A program made the position numbers and the translations under genes. DNA of 64,000 nt from JBDFMH01 sp047238125. Its GTDB lineage: Bacteria > Pseudomonadota > Alphaproteobacteria > Sphingomonadales > Sphingomonadaceae. Below, piece after piece: positions 1 through 9,494 of the stretch. Within the stretch, counting starts at the first letter, position 1, and each line of letters starts with the position of its first letter. The stretch lies in NCBI RefSeq assembly GCF_047238125.1, contig NZ_JBDFMH010000001.1, positions 868,001 to 932,000 of the forward strand, in the 5' to 3' direction. The notes under the pieces are model-generated. The model did no database searches. It saw only the letters and a list, made by a program, of their open reading frames with translations, and had not been told where the DNA came from.

Positions 1-3000
1 GCGACCCCGATCGCATTGCCCGCGGAAAGCGAGACGATCGTGCGTCCTTCGAGCAGACCTTCCGACGTCAGCCCGTTGCCGGCCCGCACAAGTAATCCAC
101 CCCCGGCGCTCGCGGTGCCCAGCGCGACGTTGCCATCGGCATCAATATCGATCCCGCCCGCGGCGAGCAGGGCGTTCGAGCCCGCATCACCGGTGGCGGA
201 GATGAAGATGTCCGCGGCAGAATCGCCAACGCCGACCTGGGCGTTTCCGGCGCGTGCCGTCACGAAGATGCTGGCATCGGCGATCTCGCCGCCTTCGCCC
301 TGGCCGATACCCAGGCCGGTCGTGGTCGCGCTTTCGATCGCGACGGTCGTGCCGTTGGCGACCAGCGAGCCGCCCGCCTGCGCGGTGCCGATCGTGATCG
401 CGCCGCCCTGGACCAGCAGGTTACCGCCCGCCAGGAGCGTCGCGAAATCGATCGTGCCGCCGGCGGAGATCGTTGCACCGCGACCCGCGCTCGCATCCGT
501 CACGTCGACATCGCTGCCCGAGACCGAAATCGTGTCCCCGGCAATGATCGAGGTGCCCGAGACCCGACCACTATCGGAGAACAGTACCACGTCGCTGCCC
601 GCACGTGCGTCGGCGAAGGTGATTGCACTAGTTGCCTGCGCTTCGACGAACGAACCGGCGGTCAGGTCACCGGCGGTGATGAAGCCGGAAGGGCCACCTG
701 CAACCAGACTGATCAAGCCAGCCGAGTCGGCTTCGGTCAGCTCGATCCCGGCGGTTGTCGCCTGGATGCGGATGTTGACGCCATCGCCCGATCCACCTTC
801 GCCACCATCGGCGACATCGGGTCCGGTACCGGTCGCGAATGCGCCTGCACTGCGAACACTGGCTGCCGCGATGACGATATCGTCGCCTGCGGTAGACAGG
901 CCGAGATCGGCGGCGCCCGCGGCGGTGACGAAAATATCCTCGAACGCAGTCAGGCTGCCGGTGGTGATTGCATCGGTGAGTGAACGCAGCACGATCGAGC
1001 CGCCCGACTGGAGATCGCCGGTGACGATCGCGCCGGACTGCGCGTTGACGTTGATGCTGCCGCCGGCGATGCCCGAGGCGATGTCGATCGGACCGGCGCT
1101 GGCGGACGCGCTGATGCGGTTGCCGGCGGAGAGCGCCCCGGTCGAGATCGCGCCACCGGCGCTCAGGAAAATGTCGTCGAGGGCAGAGCCGGCATCCAGC
1201 GTGATCGCTCCGGTCGACGTCGCGACGATATCCTGGTTGCCGAAGCCTTCACTACCGTCGCCGCCGACACTGATCGTGCCGAGCTGCAGTTCGCCGCCGG
1301 TGGCGCGGAAGATATCCTCGCTGGTCGACTGGCCGATCCGGATCAGGCCGGCAGCATCCAGCTGAACATCGCTGCCGGCCGCGATCGTCCCGATATCGAT
1401 CGCGCCGCCATCGACATCGACGAAGCCTGCACTGTCGATCGTGTTCGCGTTTACCGAATCGACCGCGCGCAGGCGGGCGAAGCTGCCTGCGGTGCCGCTG
1501 TCCAGCAGGATCGCGCCGGCCGAATTGAGCGATAGGATGGACGCTGCATTGAGCCGCCCGGCATCGATGTCGCCGGCAGTGCTCGTCAGTGTGATCCCGC
1601 TCTGGCTGTCGGCATTGCCGATCGCGATGCTGGTCCCGCTGATCGTGATCGACGCAAGCGTCGCCTCATTGCCGCTGGCATCGCCGACGACCACGTCGCC
1701 ATTGGCCGAAATCAGCTGCAGGGACCGGCCTTCGACCGGCGTCACCGTGCCGATGCTGATGCCATCGGGCGCGATCAGGCGCAGGTTCGATCCCCTGACG
1801 GTGGCGCGATCCTCGATGTCGATCCGCGTCGCAACGCGTAGTTCGCCAGCGGTGACGAGATTGCCGGCCGCGTCGAGCGTATCGAGCGATCCGCCGACGT
1901 CGAGGTTGCCGACCCGCAGGCCACCGCTGCCGGCGGCGATCCCGAGATCGCCGGCGCTGGAAATGGTGGCGCCGGACGCCTCGATCCCGGTGGCGGTCAG
2001 CAACACGGTGCCGCCATCGCCAGTACCGGCCAGCGTAGTGCCGCCGTTCACGAAGAGGCCGCCCTGGGTCGACTGAACCAGCAGTTGCCCTGCCTGGAAC
2101 GCGGTCGAACCCTCTCCGCCGTCGAAGCCGAGGCGGATATCGCCCTGGGCGCGAAGGCTGGCGCTGACGACGTCGAACCCGCGGCCGATCGAAAGGTCGG
2201 TGGGCAGGAAGCTGCCATCGTCGCCCTGCTGCCCGCCGATCTCGAGCGTATCGGTGATCGCGACAGTGCCCAGGCATATTCCGCCCTGCAGGCAATCTGG
2301 CGACAGCTGGCCGCCATCATCGCTGCGGAAATCGCTGGGCGCCGGCGCGGCCACTGCGCGCACGCGCAGGCTGCGTGCCGAAATCGTGGCAGCGCGGGCA
2401 TCGACGGTGCCGCCGGCGATGGCGATCGTGCTGTTATCGGCAGTGATCAGGCCCTGTGCGATCACCGATGCGACGTTGCCGCTTTCAGGCTGGTAGTTGA
2501 TCGGCACCTGCCCGGCGCTGAGGGACACGCCGGCAAAGCCGTCGAACTCGTCGTCGCCAGGATCAGGCGCAGCGATCGGATCGATAGCCGCGCGCAATGT
2601 GCTCCCGGCTGCGAGCAGGATATCGTCGCCAGCAGCAAGATTGATGCGGTTATCCGAAGACAGCGAGACACCATCGCCGATGATGATGTCGCGCCCGGCC
2701 ACCAGCTCGATCGTGCCTGTCGCGGTCAGCCCCTCGGTGATTGTGACGTCGCTTGGACCGAGCGGATCCACCTGGACGAAGGACGGAACGAGACTCTCGC
2801 CGGCGACCACGGTGATCGATCCGCCGCGCAAGCTCGGCGCCCCGCCGCTTTCGGCCCCGTCGTCGATGAACACCGCGCCGGTCACGTTGGCCTGCTGGAT
2901 ACGCACATTGCCCGCAGCGCGGACATCGATCGAGTCGATACCGCGCAGCGTATCGACGTCGATCTCGCCGAAGCGCGAGATCAGGCCGATCGATCCGGCC

Positions 3001-6000
3001 TCGATCACGCTGCCTTCGCCGCCAAAGATCGAGCCGCTCGCGCTGACGAACAATGAATCGGCAAGGATCGTGGCGGGCAGGACCTCCGGTGCACTTTCCC
3101 CGCGGTCATGCGAGATATCGACGAAGCTGTCGCCGAACAGGAAGATCCCCGATCCACGAACCTGGCCGCTGCCGACCGCACGGACGATGATCGGCGCACC
3201 CGAAAAGACCTGCGCGCCTCCGCCGACATCGATCAGGCTGTTGTCCGCCAGTACCGAGACGCCGCTACCTTCACCGGGATCGAAGCCGAACAGGTTGGCG
3301 CTGAGATAAGTCGTGCGGATCGCGCCGGCCGTCGCTGCGCCGCGCGCTTCCAGCGACAGCCGGCCGGCCGCACCGCCATAGAAGAATCCGTCGCCATCCT
3401 GGCCCGAATTGCCCGATGCCGACGCCGAGACGAAGCCTGCTGCGATCGTACCGAGCAGCGGACCGCCTTCGCCGCCATCGCTGTCGGATGCCGCGAGCAA
3501 GAGCGAGCCACCACTGCCCTGGCCCGATCCGCCGCCGGCCGCGCGCACCGCCGGGATCTCCGGAATCGGCGGGGTCGGGGGAATCGGAGGCTCGGCATCG
3601 GGGTCGCCCGGGTCGCCGGGCACGAACGGCCGGGTCTGGCCGGTGCCGCCACCGCCACCCGAACCGCCGAAGCCATCGGCCACCAGGTTGATGTCGCCGG
3701 CAGTGATGGTGCCGCCGACCGCGTTGAATGCGATCGGGCCGCCGAACGCCGCGCCGCCATGGCCGCCGATGCCGCCGGCATCGCCGAAATCGCTGCCGTC
3801 GCCACCCGCGCCGCCATTGCCGCCGGTCGCGCTGACATTCAGATCGAACCCACCGTCGCCGCTGGGCACGAGATTGATCGAGCCGCCGTCGCGTGCCACG
3901 AAGACGAGCGTGGCGCCCGTCGCCGAGCCGCCCGCACCGCCGATGCCGCCGCGAACCTCGTCGCCGCCGTCGCCGCCGCGTCCGGCGATCACCTGCGCGC
4001 CGATCGCGAGATCGCCGAGCGATAGCTCGGCTCCCGCGCCCGCCTGCGCGGTGAAGCTGCCACCGATCGCGATACCGCCATCACCGCCCGCAGCCGTGAA
4101 GCCGTTGGCACCATTGCCGGCAAAGGAGGAGATCAGGACATCGACCGCACCGAAGCTGGATGCCGTATTGCCCGCAATCAGGGAGACCGTTCCGCCGCTG
4201 GCATTGCCGCCGCGGCCGCCGGTCGCTCCGGTGGAAGCACTGCCGGCCTGCGCGGTGGCATTCACCTCGATGCCACCGGTAGCTAGCGAGCCATCGGTCG
4301 TCGTAAAGCTGACCGCGCCGCCGCGCGCGAGCCCACCGTCATTTCCGGCCGCCAAGGCGCCTTGGCCCTGCGATGCGTTGCCGCCGGTGCCGCGGGCCTG
4401 GACGCTGATCAGATCCGCCGCGATGCTGCCATCGGTCGCGAGGAAGGTGGCCGTACCGCCAATCCCTGCGCTGCCTACGACGCCTGACAGGCTGCCATAA
4501 CCGAAGTCGCTGCCGCCACCGCCGAAGCCGGCGATATTGACGTCGAGCCGCGCGAAGTCGAGCGTACCGGACAAGGCGAAGAGTTCGCCATCATCGTCGA
4601 GGATCACGCCGTTCGATGCGATGGTGACCGAGCCGCCTGTCCCTGCGCCGCCGATGCCGGGCGTGGCACCGTTGCCCCCGCCAAAGCCGCCACTGCCCAG
4701 CGCGGACAGCGTGGTATCGCCGTTCACCGCGAGCGTGCCCGCCTCGGCCGTCAGCAGGATGTTGCCGCCCTGTCCAGCGCCACCATTGCCGCCGCTGCTG
4801 GAGAATAGCTCAACGCCGCCGCCCGTGCCGTCGACCGACACTGACAGGCCGGCCACCTCGATCCGGCTGTCCGCGACCGCCGAACCGGCCAGCGTGATCG
4901 TTGCCTGACCACCGGTGGCGGCCCCGCCGCCCGTGCTTCCGGTTCCGCCCTGGGCCGCGCTGCTGATCGCGAGCGAAGTGGGAGACGTGAAGCTGCCACC
5001 GCTCGCGGTGAGGTTCACCGTACCCCCGATAGCGCTGCCGCCGGTGCCGCTTGCGTCGCCGCCACGCGCGGCCGCCGTGATCCGGGTGTCATCGGAGACG
5101 GTGAGGGCGGCTCCATTCGCGACCGTCAGCGAGACCGTTCCGCCCTGAGCGGCGCCGCCGTTTACGGTGAGGTCGCTGAAGCCGTTCGCCGCCTCGGCAC
5201 TGGCATCGAGCGTCAGGCTGCTCAGCGAGAGCGGCCTGAACTGCAGCGCGAACTCGACGACACCGCCGGTCGCGGCACCACCCGTGCCACCGCCGGTGCC
5301 GCTTGCGAGCAGGGCCAGCGTCGCGGGCAAGGCGAGGCTGCCGTCGCCCAGCAAGGCCCGGGCCGTGCCGCCGGTGCCGCTCGCGGCGCCGGTGCCGATC
5401 CCGGCGACTCCGCGCGCATCGATCTGTAAGTCCTCGCTGATCGCCAGGCTGCCACCCGATTGCAGCAGGGCAGCCGTGCCGCCGGCGCCGCTGCCGGCCG
5501 TGCCGGCGGCACTGCTATCGCTGGTCCCCCCATTGCCGCCACGGCCGGCCGCCAGCAGCGAAACGCCGCTCGTCGTCAGCCCGCCGCCGAGGCGAAGGAC
5601 GGCACTGCCGCCGGTGCCGACACCGCCCGCTCCGCCGGGGCCGGCCTGGCGGTTCGCGCCGCCCTGGGCGCCGATCCCGCTGGCGTCGACAGTGATTGCG
5701 CTGGCGAGAACGGTGCCGCTGGCGAAGTCCAGCGTGGCGTTGCCGCCAGCGCCGCTGCCGCCGGCGGGTCCCGCGGGAACCCCATAGCCATCTTCGCTGG
5801 TACCGCCGCCGATGCCGGCCACGCTGACGTTCAGCGTGCCGAAATCGACCGAAGGAACGCTGGTGCCGCCGATATTGATCGACACGGTGCCGCCTGCCGC
5901 GGCGCCGCCCGGACCGGAATTGAAGGATTGGCCGCCGGTCCCGCCCGCACCCACCCCGGTCTGGGTTGCAGAGAGCGTGCCGCTCGTCACCGTCAGCCCC

Positions 6001-9000
6001 GCCGCGCCGCCCGATCCTGACCCGCCGGCACCGCCGGTCACACCGTTGGCAAAGGTGCTGGCGGCGCTGCCGCCGCTGCCCGAGGCGTCGATGACGAGCG
6101 TCGCCGTCGTGATGCCCTGGCTGCCGTCTGCGGATTGCAGCGTCACGCTAGCGCTGCCGCCGGCACCCGCGCCGGCCGCGCCCTGCTCTTGGGCGTTGCC
6201 ACCGGTTCCGATCGCACGCACGAAGAGGTCGCCCGGCGCGAGGAGCGTGGAATCAGTTACGGTCACACGCGCGGTGCCGCCAGCGCCGCTTCCGGCCGGA
6301 GCAACGATCTGATCGGGGGAGCTCCCGCCGACGCCGTTGGCGCTGACCGTGATCGCTTGCGCGCCCTGCAATTGGGCGCTGCCGGTCAGGATCAGGCTTG
6401 CGGTGCCGCCGCGCGCGGCGCGGATGACATCGGAAGAACCGGTCTGCGCGTCTGCAGTGACCTCGATCCGGCCCGGCAGGGAGATCGCAAGGCCATCGAT
6501 CTGCAGCGTGGCCGTACCGCCGATCGCACCGCCGGCGTCGCCGTCGGCATCGAAGCCGCCACTGGCATTAGCGCGAACGATCAGCGAATTGCCGCCATAG
6601 TCGAACGTGCCATCGGTCAGCGAAACGATCGCCGTACCGCCGGTCGCATCGCTGCCGCCGCTTTCGCCGCCATCGAGCAGGATCGAGGCATCGACGAACA
6701 GATCCTGCGAGATCGAGAGGTTGCCACCGTTGCTCGTCAGTTCGGCGCGACCGCCGATCGATTGGCCCGCGGCGGCATCGACGCCGCCGAAGCCGCCATC
6801 CGCACCGCTTTGAATCTGAACGAAATCGAAATCGCCGGTCGCGCCGGGCGCGAGGAGCATCCGCGCAGTACCACCGGTGGCATCGCCGCCGGCTCCTTGC
6901 GCTTGCGCACCGCTATTGGGATCGAAGGAGAAACCGCCGAACCCGCCGCGTGCGAACGCACTCACGAACACCGAGCTGCTGACGATCGATCCGCTGTCGA
7001 TCACCAATTCCGACGTGCCGCCGAGCGCGGTGCCCCCGGTGCCGAGAGCATTCGCCAGGCCTTCGCCGCCGCCGCCGCCGCCGCCCGACGTGAAGGTATC
7101 GGCGGAAATCGAAGAGGTGGTGATCGTACCGCCGCTGGCGCGGATCGTGGCCGTGCCGCCACGAGCATTGCCGCCGGATCCACTTGTTTCGGCGCTGCCG
7201 CCGCGGCCGCCATTGGCGCCCGCGCTGGCGAACAACGATCCGATATTGAACTGGCCGGCGCTGACGTCGATCGCAACGCGGCCACCTTCCGCGACACCGC
7301 CATTGCCGCCGGCACCCGGCTCCAGCTGGCCATAGCCGACTTCGTTGACGCTGCCGCCGCCGCCGCCCGAGCCCTGTGCCTGCGCGCTGACGAACTGGGT
7401 GTCGATCGATCCCCCGCTTCCGATGATCTCCACCAGGCCGCCGACACCGCCGCCGCCATTGCCGGCCGCGCCGCCGCGACCGACATCGCCGCCATCGGCA
7501 CCGGTGCCGCGTGCGCCCAAGTCGATGAACGACGCGGTGATCTGGCCGGCTTCGGCCAGGATCCGCACCGTGCCGCCCGTGCCGGCGCCGCCGGGCAGGG
7601 TCGTCGGCGGGCAGCCGCTGCTGCAGAACTGGCCGCCGCCCTGTCCGTTGGCGGTCGCGGTCAGCGATCCGGTGTTGAACAGGCCGGGGAGCAGTTCGTC
7701 ACCCGGCCCGAGCCCGCCGACATCGACTTCGACGAAGACGGTGCCGCCGGTGCCTGCGCCACCGCCGCCGCCGATCGCCGCGCCGCCGGTACCGTTCGCG
7801 GACAGGATTGTGGAGCCGACGCGCAATTCGGTATCATAGGCGTCGATCGTCACCGCACCGCCGGTCGCGTTCCCGCCGACTGCGCCGTTCGATCCGATCG
7901 CATCCGCCGTCATCACGATCGCCGACGCATTCACGCGTGCGATCAGATCGGCCCGCAACAACGCCGTTCCGCCCTGCACGTCACCGGCAAGACCGGTGGC
8001 ATCCGCCTGAATCACCAGCCCGCCGCCGATCGTGGCATTGCCGGCGAGGATCGCGAGGCTGGCATTGCCGCCGCTGCCGACGGCGTTGCTGGCGTTGATC
8101 AGCAGATCCCCGCCGACGCTGAGGTTCGCGGAGGACACGCTTACGGCTGCCGTGCCCGGCAGCGTGCCGAGCAGGGTGGTGATACCGGTCGAGCGGACCA
8201 GCAGCGTGCCGGCTACGCTGGCGAAACCCTCGTCCTGTACGGTGAAGCTCGCCGATCTTCCGCCGATCAGCGTGACGTCGCTGTCAAAGATCGAAGAGGC
8301 CGTGGGCGCCACATTGGCGGCGATGCCGTCGCTCGCCACACCGAAGATGCGCGAGGTAGCCGTCGTCGTCTCGAGCCGCGCGAGCGAGCCGATCGTGGTG
8401 GTGACGGGGATATCGACCAGCACCGGAATCGCGGCACCGGTATCGGGGTTGGTGCGGATATTGCCACCGGCCGCCAGCACGACCACGCCATTCTCGACTG
8501 TGACGCCTTCGGCCACCGGCTGATAGCCGACCGAACCGCCGACCAGCATCGAGACCACGTTGTTCTTCGGCATTGCCACGAAATAGGTGACGTGATTGTC
8601 GCCCGTCCCGCTGCTGCCGGCGCCCGTCGTCGTACCGGTATGGCTGAGCACGGTATCCCCGGCCGCCGCGACCGGCGAGCCGCCACCAGCCGGGATATTG
8701 ATGTCGAACAGACCGCCGTTGATCCGGATATCGGCCTGCTGCGCGGCTACATATGCGGCCGATCCGTTGACATCGACCAGGCCGGCCTGGCTGATCCGCG
8801 GGGCGACCAGCGCGATGTAGCTGCCTTCCCCGATCGCGCTCAGCTGACCGGCGATGTCGATCGATGCGGTGCTGCTCTCATCGGAATTGCGGAGCCGGAT
8901 CACGCCTTGGGGATCGGTGAAAACGGGCTGGCCATCCACGGTGGTGACGGCGATGTCGTTCGCGGTCAGCATCAGGCTGCCGACGTCGATGACACCGTTC

Positions 9001-9452
9001 GGGCCGAGCGCGATACCGCCGGGGCTGTAGAACCAGACTGTGCCGCCGCGCACGCCGCCGGTCTCTGGCCCGACATAGCTCAATGTGGTGCCGTCGAGCC
9101 GGATCTGCGGATTGCCCGCGCCCGGGTTGATCCGGTTGAGGACGGTGTAATTGCCTTCAGTGCTCTGGAAGACGGCGGTGGTGCGCGCGTCCTGGAACAC
9201 GCGCTGGCCATTCTCGATCCGCCCGTTGGCGGTCCAGTCGATGGTCGCGGTCGGCGCGGTCACGGTCACGGTCGTGTTGCCGGTCGATTCGCTGACCGTG
9301 GCGTTCACCTGGGCGGTAACAGTGCCCTGATAGGATTGCGCACGGACCGCCGGGCCCTGTGCCCCCAGCGCGGCAGCGACGGCACAACTCGCCAGCAGGG
9401 AGGCGCGCGCGGTCCGGTTGGCCGGACGCATCGGATCAGCCGCGATCGACAT
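1..9452 (-). CDS. TpsA-type giant secreted exoprotein (filamentous hemagglutinin-like), partial
   Basis: The frame is open from the ATG at 9452 to the left edge, giving more than 3,150 codons; the C-terminus is outside the window. I checked the frame at 1-60, 1560, 3600, 4980 and 9450 and it holds. A signal peptide ends near residue 38 (after VRAQ). A TPS secretion domain follows at about residues 40-300, with typical FHA text such as NPGAGNPQIRLDG and GGTVWFYSPGGIALGPNG. Residues about 400-1945 are glycine-rich repeats of roughly 45 residues, each carrying a GGT(A/V)xLxV-like strand. A Pro/Asp-rich linker (residues about 1945-1971) leads into a second, less glycine-rich beta-helix region. 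It should cross the inner membrane by Sec and the outer membrane through the TpsB encoded 42 nt upstream. The start is preceded by AAGAGG. An adhesin or biofilm matrix role is inferred from the family; the effector end is not visible. Confidence 0.9.
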   Translation of the reverse strand, partial: MSIAADPMRPANRTARASLLASCAVAAALGAQGPAVRAQSYQGTVTAQVNATVSESTGNTTVTVTAPTATIDWTANGRIENGQRVFQDARTTAVFQSTEGNYTVLNRINPGAGNPQIRLDGTTLSYVGPETGGVRGGTVWFYSPGGIALGPNGVIDVGSLMLTANDIAVTTVDGQPVFTDPQGVIRLRNSDESSTASIDIAGQLSAIGEGSYIALVAPRISQAGLVDVNGSAAYVAAQQADIRINGGLFDINIPAGGGSPVAAAGDTVLSHTGTTTGAGSSGTGDNHVTYFVAMPKNNVVSMLVGGSVGYQPVAEGVTVENGVVVLAAGGNIRTNPDTGAAIPVLVDIPVTTTIGSLARLETTTATSRIFGVASDGIAANVAPTASSIFDSDVTLIGGRSASFTVQDEGFASVAGTLLVRSTGITTLLGTLPGTAAVSVSSANLSVGGDLLINASNAVGSGGNASLAILAGNATIGGGLVIQADATGLAGDVQGGTALLRADLIARVNASAIVMTADAIGSNGAVGGNATGGAVTIDAYDTELRVGSTILSANGTGGAAIGGGGGAGTGGTVFVEVDVGGLGPGDELLPGLFNTGSLTATANGQGGGQFCSSGCPPTTLPGGAGTGGTVRILAEAGQITASFIDLGARGTGADGGDVGRGGAAGNGGGGVGGLVEIIGSGGSIDTQFVSAQAQGSGGGGGSVNEVGYGQLEPGAGGNGGVAEGGRVAIDVSAGQFNIGSLFASAGANGGRGGSAETSGSGGNARGGTATIRASGGTITTSSISADTFTSGGGGGGGEGLANALGTGGTALGGTSELVIDSGSIVSSSVFVSAFARGGFGGFSFDPNSGAQAQGAGGDATGGTARMLLAPGATGDFDFVQIQSGADGGFGGVDAAAGQSIGGRAELTSNGGNLSISQDLFVDASILLDGGESGGSDATGGTAIVSLTDGTFDYGGNSLIVRANASGGFDADGDAGGAIGGTATLQIDGLAISLPGRIEVTADAQTGSSDVIRAARGGTASLILTGSAQLQGAQAITVSANGVGGSSPDQIVAPAGSGAGGTARVTVTDSTLLAPGDLFVRAIGTGGNAQEQGAAGAGAGGSASVTLQSADGSQGITTATLVIDASGSGGSAASTFANGVTGGAGGSGSGGAAGLTVTSGTLSATQTGVGAGGTGGQSFNSGPGGAAAGGTVSINIGGTSVPSVDFGTLNVSVAGIGGGTSEDGYGVPAGPAGGSGAGGNATLDFASGTVLASAITVDASGIGAQGGANRQAGPGGAGGVGTGGSAVLRLGGGLTTSGVSLLAAGRGGNGGTSDSSAAGTAGSGAGGTAALLQSGGSLAISEDLQIDARGVAGIGTGAASGTGGTARALLGDGSLALPATLALLASGTGGGTGGAATGGVVEFALQFRPLSLSSLTLDASAEAANGFSDLTVNGGAAQGGTVSLTVANGAALTVSDDTRITAAARGGDASGTGGSAIGGTVNLTASGGSFTSPTSLAISSAAQGGTGSTGGGAATGGQATITLAGSAVADSRIEVAGLSVSVDGTGGGVELFSSSGGNGGAGQGGNILLTAEAGTLAVNGDTTLSALGSGGFGGGNGATPGIGGAGTGGSVTIASNGVILDDDGELFALSGTLDFARLDVNIAGFGGGGSDFGYGSLSGVVGSAGIGGTATFLATDGSIAADLISVQARGTGGNASQGQGALAAGNDGGLARGGAVSFTTTDGSLATGGIEVNATAQAGSASTGATGGRGGNASGGTVSLIAGNTASSFGAVDVLISSFAGNGANGFTAAGGDGGIAIGGSFTAQAGAGAELSLGDLAIGAQVIAGRGGDGGDEVRGGIGGAGGSATGATLVFVARDGGSINLVPSGDGGFDLNVSATGGNGGAGGDGSDFGDAGGIGGHGGAAFGGPIAFNAVGGTITAGDINLVADGFGGSGGGGGTGQTRPFVPGDPGDPDAEPPIPPTPPIPEIPAVRAAGGGSGQGSGGSLLLAASDSDGGEGGPLLGTIAAGFVSASASGNSGQDGDGFFYGGAAGRLSLEARGAATAGAIRTTYLSANLFGFDPGEGSGVSVLADNSLIDVGGGAQVFSGAPIIVRAVGSGQVRGSGIFLFGDSFVDISHDRGESAPEVLPATILADSLFVSASGSIFGGEGSVIEAGSIGLISRFGEIDVDTLRGIDSIDVRAAGNVRIQQANVTGAVFIDDGAESGGAPSLRGGSITVVAGESLVPSFVQVDPLGPSDVTITEGLTATGTIELVAGRDIIIGDGVSLSSDNRINLAAGDDILLAAGSTLRAAIDPIAAPDPGDDEFDGFAGVSLSAGQVPINYQPESGNVASVIAQGLITADNSTIAIAGGTVDARAATISARSLRVRAVAAPAPSDFRSDDGGQLSPDCLQGGICLGTVAITDTLEIGGQQGDDGSFLPTDLSIGRGFDVVSASLRAQGDIRLGFDGGEGSTAFQAGQLLVQSTQGGLFVNGGTTLAGTGDGGTVLLTATGIEASGATISSAGDLGIAAGSGGLRVGNLDVGGSLDTLDAAGNLVTAGELRVATRIDIEDRATVRGSNLRLIAPDGISIGTVTPVEGRSLQLISANGDVVVGDASGNEATLASITISGTSIAIGNADSQSGITLTSTAGDIDAGRLNAASILSLNSAGAILLDSGTAGSFARLRAVDSVNANTIDSAGFVDVDGGAIDIGTIAAGSDVQLDAAGLIRIGQSTSEDIFRATGGELQLGTISVGGDGSEGFGNQDIVATSTGAITLDAGSALDDIFLSAGGAISTGALSAGNRISASASAGPIDIASGIAGGSINVNAQSGAIVTGDLQSGGSIVLRSLTDAITTGSLTAFEDIFVTAAGAADLGLSTAGDDIVIAAASVRSAGAFATGTGPDVADGGEGGSGDGVNIRIQATTAGIELTEADSAGLISLVAGGPSGFITAGDLTAGSFVEAQATSAITFADARAGSDVVLFSDSGRVSGTSIIAGDTISVSGSDVDVTDASAGRGATISAGGTIDFATLLAGGNLLVQGGAITIGTAQAGGSLVANGTTVAIESATTTGLGIGQGEGGEIADASIFVTARAGNAQVGVGDSAADIFISATGDAGSNALLAAGGIDIDADGNVALGTASAGGGLLVRAGNGLTSEGLLEGRTIVSLSAGNAIGV

Positions 9453-9494
9453 GGGCAACCTCTTGGGACTGACTGGACAGGGCAGGGGAGGGGA

